Shown piece by piece: positions 19,801 through 34,800 of a stretch of DNA of 64,000 nucleotides. The position numbers were made by a program, and so were the translations under genes. The notes beneath the pieces were generated by a model. The model was not told the origin of the DNA and did not search any database. It saw only the letters and a list, made by a program, of their open reading frames with translations. Within the stretch, counting starts at the first letter, position 1. Each line of letters opens with the position of its first letter. Source of the stretch: Bugula neritina (lineage: Eukaryota; Bryozoa; Gymnolaemata; Cheilostomatida; Bugulidae); assembly GCA_964035545.1 (NCBI GenBank), contig OZ037766.1, forward strand, positions 16,314,222-16,378,221, written 5' to 3'.

Positions 19801-22800
19801 ACTGTTAATTTATTTATTATAATTACGGAGATATTCCAACAAAGTATTATACCCTATATGGTATAATACTTTGTTAAACCAATGACTTGCCCTGTATTTT
19901 TTGTAGTAGTCTATAAAAGAGAACGGCAGGGAGATGTTTAAGGGCATGTCTTTGTAGGGGCTGGCAGATCTTTTTCTAGACTCAAATGCTATCATTAGAT
20001 CAACATATCCTGCTGGCCGCTTGGCTTTAAACGTCTCAATAAAGTCCGTGCCAAATATATTAGCTAGAAGTTGCTCAAACTCATTGTCCACACCTGCGTG
20101 TATACAGCAGCTTTATAAATAACGAAGCCGCCCAAATTCTCCGTCAATTTTCATGACATATTGTTGTATAGAGATGGTCACAATGCATGGGAACTTAATA
20201 AGATGAAATAATCATATTTTCGATTATATGCAATTTCAACTAAACTCACCAAAACATGAAAGCTCAAGATAACTCAACTATTAGTCAGAGTTCAACACAT
20301 CCATTTAAGGTTGATAAAAATTTGGGTGCTGACATGCGTGAAATTTCCTGTAGACTTACCAACTGAGCCGTGAGGACCACCAGAAGCTCTGTATAGCTCT
20401 CTGAGTCTACCACCAACACCAGCCAACTCATGTACAGTAATATCAACTGTGCCACCACCACAGTCCACAACCATGTAGCTGGAGCCTGTAACGCAATAGC
20501 TTTATAACTAGATGACTGATTAATACAGAATATCGACTGGGATGAATAAATCAAACTTTGGTTAATTTAATATAACAATAAATATGGAAGCTGTGCAAGC
20601 GGTAATAGTAAATTCCCCAATCATGCACACATGCATAAACCCTCTATATAAAATTGAGTTTTCTACCAAGCTTGATGGGTTGTCTTCTCAAAGTATGTTC
20701 ACTGAAGGTAAAACAGATAATTTATGATAGCAACAAAGTTATATTTAGCAACAAGAAATGTATAAGAATTTAACTGTGTTAAAAGGAAATTATAAAAAAC
20801 AGAGCAAATTTTGAAAATATTATTTCAAGTGTACTTTTTATTGTACTAAGTTAAATTGCCTAGAATTATTTTGTTGAATAAAACTAATTGCTTATTTTTG
20901 TTTGCTTTTTAACACAATTGCACACTCTACTTTGATGTGCTGAACTTAATTATTATGAAAGCCAAAATTTCTTATTGCAATTAAAAATATAATATGGTTA
21001 TGCAAGAAAAAAAGAATAATTTGAGAAAAAGTATCGCATAAATGGTGCTTTTTATTAAAAAATTGTAAAAAAGCATCAGTTGTAATTAGTTTAGAAGCCC
21101 ATTGAGAATGTGGCTAAACACTTACATCAACTGACTGCCATTCAAAGAGTTTCATGCATTTAGAGAGTAGCTGCAGAGAGATGATGCAGAGAGCTCAAGC
21201 AGCATGCATTGCATACACATGCTGCAACAGAAGAGTTATTACAGAAAGCATGCACCTTATATACACTAATGGATGCAGATGGACACAGAGTAAACTCTTG
21301 TAACAAATATAAAATTGCTATTACTACGCCATTATGCACAGCAGTTGCTTATACAGTAGCAACTGTGAAACATTGAAATTTTATAGCATCTGAGAAATTG
21401 ACTGGTATTTAGTCTAGATATTTATTAACAAATAATGTAACATTAGGAATTTAGCTGTTGGAAATGTTTGAATATTAGATATTAGGATGTAGAAACTGTA
21501 TAACTTTCACACTTAAGCTTTTATGAGATTTAGAAAGTTGACTGCAACTAGAAGGCATGTAAAGTATCAGTTATCTACAGAAACCACAGAACTTGTTGCT
21601 AATCACACATCTAATCAAATTTTGCAGAGAAAGAGCTGACCTTGTACCAAGTCTTCAACTATATCAGTGGGAGCTGCAATCAATCAACAATTAACATCAC
21701 AGCAACCAATGACGTGGCACATACTGGTTACTTAGCAACGACACTAACAGAATATTTCACAAGTGCAGCTATTTTGTAATGACCTGGTAGTTAGAAACAG
21801 AAAATAATCAGTATCAAGTTGGTGTAGATTTCTAGTTTAGTTTCTTTTGAAAACAAATATGCAAAAATAAAAATTTATGGGCTTTATGTTCCGCAAAGAC
21901 ATTGCATGTTTCAGAATAAATTATGACCAGTTTCCAAAACTAAAATAAATTTGGTTTGTAGTGCTTATTTTTAGTTATAATTATGAGTAATATAAACTAA
22001 TTCACTGATTATTTATAGTAAATAGCTACAAAATAGTTGCCACCTGTGCATACTGGGAAAGTTGGCCAATTGAAACGAAAATAATAACATTAATATCATG
22101 CTAAAACTCAACCACAACAGCATGAGGTTGGCATGCCAAGGTTTAGTAGGAAGTACCCTCTATGTTAATCACAACACCATACTATACATGTGCAAAATAA
22201 AACGACTACTAAATTAAAAATAAGATGGAAATAAAGAAAATACTTATTAGATTTTATTTATTTGCTTCTGAATACCAGAAATTTACTAATAACTGAAGAC
22301 CAAGAAATTGTCAAGTTTTAAGTTGCCATTATACCTTCACGATTTTCGGTCAGAAATTAAATTTGGCCGGGTTGAAATTTTTCCGAGTTGCATTGCATTG
22401 TAAAAGCCACTCGTAGAAATTTTTGTACTGTGATAACTTAATTGGCCAATTTCAGAATAATACTCAAAAGGAGTAATAACTCCTTGTAAACATCCTTATT
22501 ATTTTAGTTACGACTTTGGCGATTAGATGGCATACTTATATGTTGATAATTATATCACCTACGCCTTCTCAATTGTCGCTTTTATGCTGTCAGCTTCACT
22601 AATTCACGACATTTACAAAGGGCATCAAATAGCGATTAGTCGAGTCAAATTTCAATTTCAGCTAGTGAGTTTCCACATCAATATGATTAAAACAATTTTA
22701 AGTTTGACTATAAGGGGTACCCAGACAAGCATTATTAACTCAAACTCAGTACTTTTTTCAGCGGAGGTATAAACGCAACTTTAGAGTAAAGAATTCTAGC

Positions 22801-25800
22801 TGATATGCAAAAAGTTGCATCAAATAGTTCTCATAAACAAAAGCTATATTGCAAAGTTTAACACTTCCATATTCTACATTATACTATAATAACAATTATT
22901 GTTCTACCTATTTGCAAATGATCGCCAATTCTGTCCTCAATGACATCTGGCACTTCTACCAACTTCCTGTTTCGCTCCAGAGTGAGAGGCTGGAGGGCTG
23001 GTGGACTGTCGGGGACCAGCTGACTCAGACGCAGTCTTCTGCAATATATGGAAGCAGCTTCCGGTTCCAGAGATATGACTAACTGTTCTGGGTGCTCCAG
23101 GGATGCAAGGCCTGCCTGCATAACAGTTAATGATATAACTTTAGATTGTTTTAATATTAGGATTGTTTTATTGCTATGTACTTTAATATAATGTATAGAT
23201 AAAGCACCTTTAACTAAAATAACTCACAGCAACAGCTTCTGCACAATTTTACATTATCGAGTAAAAGCCCTCTGTACATCATTATTGACTAGCTCCAAAT
23301 TCATTTTTTCAACTTTTTTCAGCCAGTTAAATAAACAGTTATTTAAACTGCAATTTATTGTTACTAATAGGAAGTATAGCATCACGACGTTTATAAACAT
23401 ACTTTGATAAACTAGATGGTTTACAATCTTATACAAGTTTGCAAAGCAATCGTAGATTATTTATGAAAGGGAAGAAATTTTAAAGCCCTAATGCAAGCAC
23501 ACATTATGTAGTTGGTTACTATTACACATTGAATATTTTGATATCATACACTGTGAGGAGTTAGATACATAATACCAAAGAGAAATATTATGATGTTACA
23601 ACCTTCCTTTCAGCTGGCCGATATGCATCTCTAATAATTTCTACAGCTATGAGTTAATCAATGTTACTGTACACTTTCTGTATTTAAGTAAAAATATTAC
23701 AGATAAAATGCTAAATTACATACATGTAGATATTGCAATATATAATCGTAACAAATGTGCATAATTCTAATTTTTCAACCGTCAAACTTCTAAACTATTA
23801 ACGGGACTAGCTAGTAAGCAAACACTTGTATTTCACTTGTAGAATGCATTCCATACTACTGCGTCTAGAAAACATGGTGCATAATTACCTCGTATGCAGC
23901 TTCTCTCATGAATTGCTTGGCTGGTTGTTTCCATATAGCAGGCACTGTCAGCACCCATTTTATATCTTCACTTAAAATCTTTAATCCTGATTGGTCACTC
24001 AGTTCTCCCAAAGCATGATCTCGAAAGAATTGGAGAGAATATGAGAAGACTTTCTTAGCAGGGAACTTCTCTCCATTAGCAGCAACAAGCATGGTTTCAT
24101 GGTTCAGACCCTGGGATAACACAGGTTATACTATTACACAGCAGCAACCTTTCCTCTCATACTAGTTTTTAAGAGCACTCACTTTACACATACTTTACAC
24201 ACACCTTACACACACTTTACACACACCTTACACACACCTTACACACACTTTACAAAGACCTTACGACTTACAGTTTACACACCTCACACATATGACATCT
24301 TTCTAAATTACGCTGCTCAGTAAAATATCGAATATGACAACCTATCACATTCATCAACTATGCAAAACCCAAGCAAAATATGTTTCAAATTTTACAAAAT
24401 ACTCATGACACCCTATATAATACAGTATGAAGTTATTTACAAATTATGCAAGTCACTATTTTGAACTAACAGGAATTTATAATAGTAATTATATCCTATT
24501 CTACCAATACTGCAAACCTGTACTATGAAAATAAATATTTTAAGCAGATAGTAATATACTTCTCTATTGTCATCCCTAAACTACATTATGCAATATACAG
24601 TTGTATGAACTATCTCCCTGTCAAAATACATTCAACATTTGATGTAATCTTGTAAAAATATTTTATAATGAACTGCAATAAAATAGGAATGCTAGACTAC
24701 CCCATGACTGGTGACATGTAAATCTCTGTTCACATAACTTTAAATGTCAAAGACTTTGTATTCATCTTACCGCATGATAATGCAAAACCATTTTGAATTT
24801 GTCAAAGTACAGCCACTTCTTAGCTTCAGATGCATCCAAGTCATGATAGAAATCCCTGGCACTGAAACAGCATGCAAGATGCGACATTAAAAATGCAACG
24901 TTTAACGCACATCACTGCCATTTTTTTATATATGTGTGGGGACAAAATTAGATCTAAATGAGATATCCCTGTATAGTATCTTTAAAAAATGGAGGGAAAA
25001 AAAGTTATATGCTAAATTGAAACTTGTTGGATGGATATTAAGAATTATGCGAATGTTTATTCTACTGACTCTCCACTAAGTAGTTTCTCTGCTTAGTACT
25101 AACTCTAATTACACTATACAGTTAAAAACTGCTCGCTGACTTCACATCAGTAAGTAATACTTCAACTGCTGCAGCATAAGTTATAGGCATTTATCAGCTG
25201 TCTGAAGATAAAGAGGGTAAGAAACTAAAAATAAAACAAAATATGTTCTCTAAGTACTCCTTCCCTACTCACTGATACAGTTACGGCTGACGCTACTGTA
25301 ATTAATATTACAACACTTGCAATTATTTAAATGCCAACAATTTATCTACTTGAGGGCTGAAATACTGCCATAATATGTAAATAATGCGGAGAAAAGCTTC
25401 ATTAGAGGCACCCAACACTACATTGCTAGTACTAATTGTGTTACAATAAATATCATTTGTGGATTTGCATTGACATTTCTAGGCCCATGGAAGATACCTG
25501 TATACAGTCAAAGTCTTTAAAAAACATCATGTGAGAAAATATATTTCAAGTGGAGCAAAGTTGGAGTAAGTTGAGTTGCCATAGATGTGATACGTCGCAG
25601 AGCCTAATTCTGTAGCAATTTTTATTGGAGATCAAAGTTAGATAACTGACTGCTACAGGCCAAACATTTTTTTTTTAAATGTGGGCAGTCAATGTGTAAC
25701 CTTTCATCAACGCTAAACTAAACTGAGCTCTACTAACTACTAAAAATATATAGCAGTGGGCTATAGTATAAAGTTTTACATATTGCACTCATTACCTATA

Positions 25801-28800
25801 AACCAAATACTTTTTATACTGGCATGCAAGCTGCATTACATAATATTCCATTTTAATGTGCTTATAAGTCATAGAATAAAACTAATATATTTTACCAACA
25901 GTATTAATTAACTTGTTTTTCGAAACTCTAAAATTTGGAAAGTTTTTATTTGCATAGCTAGCAGTAAAAGTCTGCATGGCCACATGGTGACTAAACATAG
26001 AAACGTTGCAGCTGAAATCTTCAGAATGTTTCTGGCTCTTAATGTAATCACATGCGCAATAGGTGAAAATATTCTCCCCACTGGTGGGACTTCAACTCAT
26101 AGAAACTAGGAAAATATTTTTTGGTAGAGCATCATGTCCTTCCTAATATTGTATATACTGTATAGCAACAACTCTTGTTTTCACCAGTTACACCCATAGA
26201 ATATTATAGGAGTATTTACTGAGCAGTGGAAAGAATATTATGTATTCCATTATAAATATTTTAGTGAACTTGGCTCTCTTTATATTTTATTCCACAATTT
26301 ACTTATATTTTTTGATTTAACTAAAATAAATAAGAGAATATAAATTGTCCTTTTGTCACTATGAAAGAAATCATGAAAAACTTAAAAGTTAAGCAACAAA
26401 ATAGAGTAAAAGACCTATACAATTTTAGTAAGTGGCATAAATCACAATAATTTTATTCAATATCATATCTGAAAAGTCTCTTTCTTTTCAACCGAGGATC
26501 AATTAAAACATCAGAATCAAACAGCACTTGGTCACAACAAAAGGTGGACAAATTGCCTGCTGTCAGGCATCGATAATTTTGTCAGACACCTTGTTTCTGT
26601 GTGACTGCAATAAAAGCTGTTTGAATTTCAAGATGATCAAAACTTTCATAAAAACCATTATGCAACTTCCATGTTACGTACATGAACAATTCTAGAAGTA
26701 GCTTGTAGTACTTGTATTTATTCAGAATTAAAATTGTTTTAAAGAATTTCATTCAAATTTTGCTCTAAGTGTTACTCAGTAAACACATGATAGATGACTG
26801 GAAGTCATAGAAGTTTTGATTAGTGGGGGTAATGTATACAAAATGCTAGCATAGTCATACCTGAAACCAAAAGAATGGAATGTACCATCAGGTTCTAGCA
26901 AAAGACAGGTTGGGGTCTTTTGGTTGACAAGACCCGGGTCACCACCTTCCCATTTCCTCATCATGTGTATGCTGTTTGGCTCTTGACTGAAACTAAACGC
27001 GTATCCACTGAAAGTAGTTCCGAAATCTATAGCAACTACAACAAAATGGCCGCCTTGTTGTTTGGTGATGTGTGGTCCTGAGCTGGTGCCGGAGTCAATA
27101 GAGCTTCGACTAGACCTCGCATAGCGCCCCATCTCATTGACAGCACCAGCAGGTGATCCAGGAGAATTCAGAGCCATTGGATAGTTGGTAGAGCACCTAC
27201 AAAATATATGTATCACTCAATAATATCACCATATACAGCATATAATGTATCTATCATGTCAGAAGTTTGTTTTATTAGACCTCATGCTACACCATGCTGT
27301 GTATCTCAATAGTTTTTCACGGCCAGCCCTTGCATTTAGGCTAGAATTAAAAGAATGAGACTCCAATTCCTCATCTACGCTTGTTTCACTTGCATGGTTT
27401 GAGTCTCTAACCCCCTATTTGAAACCCATTGGCATACCTTTAGAGACTATAACTTCTTTTACTGCAAGTACCTCGCAGAACCTCTACCCTTCCCTACCCA
27501 CCGAACTGCGAGCAGCAGTTACTGGCTGCTTACAGTGGACATGTAAGCTTTGAATAGTCACAACGTATTCATTTAAATAAACAAGCAAGTGTAAACTGAT
27601 CTTCATAGCATGATTGCTTGATTAAACAATGTACAATTAAATGTGCAACAGATAAGTCAAAATACTTAGAAATAAGATAGCATCTCTATGTGGGTGTAAT
27701 TAGAAATTGCATCATGTTGGGAGAGGAGTAGAGTCAAGTAGAAAACTCTTCTGGTGGTGAGAGTTTTATTAATGAAGGTTGCTAAACATGCATTGCTCCA
27801 ACAGAACTACAACTTTATAATTTGTATTTCTGACCTACATAATGTTATAAATTTATTATACCAAATTTTCTGCAAATTGGAGTTACTGTCTCCTAGATTT
27901 AGAACTCCTGTCAATAGAGAGCATAAAATAGGTCAAACTGTGGGCATATATGAGAAAAATTCCAAATATAAAGTGAAAATATAACACACATGCACAAACC
28001 TTATTATAATTGAATAGTTTTGAAAGAAAATCACACATCTTCCTAGCATTAGGCTTTTAAATAATCATCACTAATGTTAAAGATGCCTGTGGAGAATGCA
28101 TGTTGTTCCAAAGCTTATCTAACAACTAACAGCAACATTAAGAATTTTGTAAAGGATAGCAGTTTTAATATTTCATGTTAGCCACAACTGGGATATTATG
28201 GCTGTATATTATTCTACAAATTTAGTTACACAACTATATTGTGTCTGTAAGTAAAATTACCACGAATTTTTGGCTTACAGTGTGATCTTCAACACCACTA
28301 TTTACACCATTTAGTAACCCTACTCTCAGCTTGCTGGGTAGCATTAATGAAGCTTCAAATTGTTGTATTGCGAGTACAAAAATTAGAACATTACTAAAAA
28401 CTTAACCATTGATTAAAATGTAAAATTTGTTTCAAAATGATCGATGTCAACTTCTCATTTCATGTTAGAGTTAGGACTACTTCAGGTACAATTAAACTAT
28501 TGAAAGAATAATTGATATATAATGTAACAGAGAAGCAATATGAATATACACCCAAATATGCAGTTTGACAGAAATTTTCCAAATTTAAAAACTTCTAAAA
28601 AGGAATTCATGGCTGTACAAACTGGGAGTTTTAGAAGACAAACATGATCAAAGAAGTTGTTTAGTTGAAGCAAATAATATTGAATTCTCACTTAAAATAT
28701 TGTAAGCAAAATACTGTAAAAACCTCACTTTTCAAGAGTAATGTTCTTGTAAAAATCAGATTAAAAACATCTTGCGGGATTCTATAATTAATGTTAAACA

Positions 28801-31800
28801 TACTACATATATAAGCTTAAAAATTGTTAACCAGCTCTTTAAAACCTTCTATGAATTATAGAGAGCTTACAAGAGGTAGAATTCGTTACCTACAATTGTA
28901 ACCAGACCCTGGGGTGTTGTTATAAATATGCCAAACTAAGCTTAAGATATACATGTTCTAACACTCATAAGCTATGAATGTAAATTATCTGTGCTTACAT
29001 AATATTTAAGCCCAGTAGGATTTGAGTAATAACAGCATATTTCAGTATATAATCATTTAAATTATATTAGTATCAATATGAAACTCAGAACAACCCAATG
29101 CAGTGATATAGACAGTGTAGACATAGAACTTACCTTTTGTTACTCAGACTTTTACTGCTGCTGAGTGAATACGTTGGAGACGTTAGCCCAGCGTCCACAG
29201 ACAGAGTACGATTCACAGACATGTCTGAGGCATAAGTAGGGTTCATCCTTCGTAAATCTTTCAACATAGCTTCAGTGCTTGTACTGCTGGAGAGAGCAGG
29301 GTCTGTTACATCTAGCCTGTGTTCACTGCGAATATCCATGGTATCATTTATATCCAATGCGCTCCTTGATGTGGCAACTTCAACCCCAGTGTCCAAGGCT
29401 ATGGAGGAAGGGGCTATTGTAGGAGTTAGAGGTGGTGGTAAGTAAGTGGGTGGAGGTGGTGGAGTGAAAATTGGTTCTTCTGTGTGATGCTTTGCTATCC
29501 TTTGAACTTTCAGTGTTTGAGTTTTACGAGCCGTCACTGGAGTTACCTTCACAACATATAAATACTAATTAATATACCATAATATAGTTAAGAACAGTCA
29601 ATGTACATGTAATGTACATGCGTAAGTAGTTGTAAGTGTACATTGCAGGCTATCATAAAATACATATATGTGTATATCAGAACTTACTAACAAGTTGTAA
29701 TAAAGCCAGTGCATATGCATGTAATATAATGTTCTTTCTATATTAGAAAGATAAGATACCCTGACTCTAGCCGAAGGCAGTTATATGAGTATAACTGAAG
29801 CCTGTGAAGTAAACTGTTAGATAATAAAAACTGGCACTTGCTGAGAAGTATGTGAGACTGGCGCTGAGATGGCATGAGAGACTGGTGAATGGGCTGGGAG
29901 TAGAAGAGGATGTTAGTGTTTGTTGAGCAATCAGCTCACACTGACTACTTTCTTACATCAGCATTTCTTATAGATAGACCATAGACTGCCGTACTGCAAA
30001 CTCAAATGAGCAAGCAATGACTTTGACTAGACTATGATTACCTTTTGTTAAACTTACATGATATTATTTTTTGTGGCAAGTCAAAACAGTTAACAGTCAA
30101 CTACCCAAAGACAATCTTGTCAAATGTTACACTGCCAGCTCAAGGTAACAATATGACCCAGCAACTATGACCCAATAATTATGGTTCAGTAACTCTGTCT
30201 CAGTAAATATGACCCAGCCACTATGACTTAGTGACTATGACCCAGTAACTGTGTCTCATTAATAATTATTAATAAACTATAACTCATTGATATCCATTCA
30301 TTAACTATGACTTATTAACTATATAATATTGATGTCTGTTAAAACAATTTTATGCCATTATCTCCCATTAGGATACTATTGCATAGATAATTTCAAATTT
30401 TAGTGAAAACTAATTTTGAGATTAATATATAAGCATGCCTAAAAACTTTTTAAAAACCATCATATAGATAATGTAACAACTAACTTATAGATATTTTGAT
30501 ATATACGAAAGTTTAAGCAGCATGAACAGAGCCAATTACTTTATTCATAGATTAAATAATGTTAGCCTGTACTAGATTCATCTTTTTCATTATGTAATTT
30601 TGCTGTGACATTTTAAAGAGATTAAGCAAGAACAACCTGTGCCAAATACAAAAAAGATTTTATACAGGCATGTAGTGGCTCCAATGGTAGTATGTATATA
30701 CACAGTTGTAAGATCTCGCTGAAAAAGTTACAGCATGCACAGTTTACAATGTGGCTCTCACAGCAGATTAAGTCTCATATATCCTTTTAAATCAGTACCA
30801 AGTCCTGTTCAATTATATTTTATTACCTATTTCTTTAGTTAACAAGCAGTCAGGTAAGACTGCTACTTCTCCTAACACTAAAGTGTATAGTAAAACTTCT
30901 ATACTGCAGAACTAGCAGAATTCTTTCTTCTAGATGATAAAATAATGATAAACTAATGGCAGCTCTAGTGTTCTGTGCTACACGCAGTATACGCCCTTGC
31001 ACTGAGTAATGTATACATTGTAGTATGTGCTTACAGATCTTGCAAATCTACTATTAAATGGTTATACAATCATAATTAACATACTTGCATGTACCTGTAG
31101 TTATGTACACTGAAAAACAACTGTATATCTACAGATATTCAATGTTTAGCCCTCATAAGTCAGTGCTATACCTTGTTAGTGTAATAGCTTATTCACACAA
31201 TCAACAAATTGGACGAATAGCGGACCAAAATGGCACGACGAATAGAAATTTTGTTAGTTTTGGATCACGTGATCGGACAATTGCGTCAATTGCGCCAAAC
31301 TAGCGTTCTTTGATTGGTCTGACAGCAGAAAATTTTGTTCGTTTTGGATCACGTGATCGACTTTTCATAGTTTCGTTGGAACCTGACCCAGCTAGGTTTC
31401 AGCTGACGAATTTTTTCTGATTGCACTCCATTGGCTTATTTCAAAAAGCAAAAAGCGCGGGCATAATTCACATGGCAAACATTGCGGCATTGTAACTAAA
31501 TTAAATAATCAATATTTTAGTAATATTAATAATAATAAATATTGATTAATTGAAATAAGCAAATTTGTAGAAAGCATATTATTTTGCTAGTCAGCAGCAT
31601 CTTAAAATTATTTCAAACAGTTTTCATGACGGAAGTACGTTTTTTATAGAAATTATCATAGCTTGACCAGCTGCATGCTCTTTGTGATCCTGAATACAAA
31701 GATGCACGTAAGCAACTGAGTCGATGTGCACAATGAGTAGCAGTGACTTGAAAAAAAGTTAAAATGTAGTTAAATTGAAACTGATGCAACTGAATCATTT

Positions 31801-34800
31801 CACCTAAAGTAGACACTCCCAACTTCTATTTTATTTTATAATTGTTCCAGCTAAAACATCTTAGCTATAGTTCTTTTATAGAAAAACTACTATAAAACAG
31901 GTCATTTTAATTTTTTATTTTGCAACAATAAAAAATATAAGTAGAATGAGTAATGAAAGGCTACGAAAAAAATAAGTAATCAGTTTGAGTTTGATATAAA
32001 AGCACGACCAGGGCATTGCAGTTTTACGTGTCATTTTCATTTCCTTTTCACAGTCCAACTGTTGTTAAACATAAATCTACTAAATCTTTAGCTTTTGTTT
32101 AGCTAATAAATTTGTCATAATTTAAATGTTTCATATTTGATTATAATTATTTTATTAACGCAAAATTTTTACTTAGTTATCGCTAAATTTAACAAGTCAC
32201 AACTTTACTAGTAAAAGCACTGTTGCTAAGCAACTATACACTACTATTGCAGCTGGCGCGACAAAGAGGTGCGATGATTGTTAGTTGGGCATTCGTCGGA
32301 CCCAACGAACTAAAAAACGTCGTGTGTGAATAAGCTATTAAACAACCACACATAGCAGAACTGCTAAAGTTAGCCACATCAGCACTACAATCTTCATACA
32401 TGGCATATGTGCCATAAACTAGGTAGACCTGCAATAATTATTTCAGAGCACCTGCTAACAGCTGGCTGTAAAGTATGTAGTAGTAGTAGTGGTATAGTAG
32501 TAGTAGTAGTAAGAGCCTACGCATATATGTGAAATACAATGCTGTTTGTACTTTGTATACTAACAAGGCAGCGTTAGCAGGACAGTTTCAAATGCTCACA
32601 CTCATGCAGTATTATTAGAGTGCTTAAATTAAGCCAATCTTTTTAATATAGATCTATGTGCACTGTGAAAGTAAAGTGTGTGGTGTAGGATCACTTTATT
32701 ATGCTGTCATGGTGCACGTTTGTAAACTTATATTAAGCTAATCTTAAAAATTCTAAAATTTTACAAATATCAAACGTTTTTGAAACATTTGCATACAAAT
32801 GCCCATTATTAGCTTGTTGTAGCTTTTGTCATAGAAGTAAGAAATATGACTATATATTAATTATTATGTAGCCAACAGCAAACGCTGTGAGATAATATTT
32901 CAGTATTGAATTGAGAAAAAATGGTTTCTCAAAAATTTAAATTATGCCTAAAGACTTTTTGAAGTGGTCACATTAAATGTCGCAGCAAAAGGTATTTGAG
33001 AAGATAACAGATAAAAGCATAAACTATGAATGCTTTGAACACACTTGGTGAAAAGTGAAGTGTAAGAAATAACATGTCAGCTATGTGCTATCTTTTGAAT
33101 TTATATTCGCATGTAGCAGCCCATTCGTCTTTGTAAATAGTTTACTGCAGAATTTAACAGCTTAAGTTTGAATAGTTAAAATACTTGATGATATACTATA
33201 TTATACATATATCAAGAGCAAATGTCTTACAGTGAGATGAAAATTACGAATGAATTTTCGAATCAGGTCTGATTACCTTACAGATTAATGTTAGTGTGCC
33301 AATAAGGTACTATAGTACTATAGTACCTATAGCACTTTTTCATACATTAATAAAAAGAGCAACCACAGGTAAAATGTCAGTTACTTTGCTTTACTGTGTA
33401 TAGTGTTTTGCATGTATCTTTTTTTAAATAGTCAACTACTAGATGTATACATGCAGTGTGTTTATAACAAACTTTGTTACTTTTACCTAGTGGTCATTGC
33501 TCCTTTATCGGTAGGAGTTTCACTTTTACATATTGGCTACAGAGACCCAGCTGAGCAGGAGATCTGCAAGGCGTATGTGTAGCTTTGGGACTTTTAGAAG
33601 GTGCTCAATATTTTATAGTCATTTGTAGCTCCAAACCAAAAGACATAAACCCAATATAAGAAATAAAGCAAAGCCATAGTTCAAAATAGTTATATGCTCT
33701 CTCTGTTCAGGTTTCTATGCCCATGAACATTGTATAAAACTCACACAAGTTTATAGTCACCTTCCCTGTGAGAAACCTCTGATGGAAAGAGTTTTTCTTA
33801 GATCAGGCTAAGGACTCAATAAGATGAGGAACAGGAGCAATAGTGATTGGATACTCTTCCTAACATCACCAATGGTCTGTACTGGAGATGGACTATGCCT
33901 GGTGTTTACTAAGCAACTGCTCTAACCCCTAGACCAGGCTGCTCCCTGCCCACTAACATTATATCCTATTCACTAAATAGGTTAAATTTTATGACCATTT
34001 CCTATAACAGTAATGGACAGACTTCACAACCTGGGAGAGTGTGATGTTATCTTCCCAGAGGTGGCTCATACTTTGTATTGTTTATAACTTCCCTGGTAGT
34101 CACATGCTTGACATTCTTTAAATTTACTTGCAAGCACTGCTTGACCCACAAAAATATGGTAGGCTGCTGCAGACTTGTTGTGACCAATTACTCTTTAGAA
34201 TATTTATTTCACATCATAAAGTTACAGCAGCAGCAGCAATTAATAGTATTGAACTAGAAAATTAACTTATTAAACTAGATAAGTACTCGGGAACTGTAAT
34301 ATTATTGCATATCATATATGAATAGAATAGGCCAGTAAACTAACGTCACCTTTTCTTCTGCTTACTCAGAATTTAAACTGAGTTCCTACAGTAACTTTAG
34401 CTTTTTTACATACAAATGAAAAGGCTTTGGTAACAGACGCAGGGCATATTACAGTGTTGCATTATACTCTTTGGTAATAGGCACAGAGCATATTACAGTG
34501 TTGCATTATACTCTTTGGTAACAGTGGAAAACCTATACAAAGAGCATTTTGAAGATTTGTATTGCTTGCTTGAGTTCTTGGAAGTACTGCAAGCCTATAT
34601 ATAGCAGACTGTGTTTACGAAGAAGATTGTCGAATTCATGTGGAGAATATTTCCTGTAGCACTATTGAACCAATCGCTCAAGGTTATGGCATGCAGATAA
34701 TTAGTTGGGAGTCGTCAAACCTGGTTAGAATCCTGGTATCTCATACAATTGCTACTTTAGACCAGGTTCTTCTAAATAGATGTATACTTGATAATAGTTG

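Noticed and set aside
22527-22772. An 81-codon plus-strand frame with hydrophobic stretches
   Set aside because: It lies inside an HSPA12 intron, has no family motif or splice context, and such frames are expected by chance in A/T-rich DNA.
17924-24122. The separate minus-strand frames in this region as individual genes
   Set aside because: They are single exons of one HSPA12 gene; phases and splice sites join them all.
24181-24290. CRISPR-like array
   Set aside because: Units are contiguous with no unique spacers, and the genome is eukaryotic.
31085-31303. A 72-codon frame across the left end of the MITE
   Set aside because: It crosses the element boundary and ends at random; no coding features.
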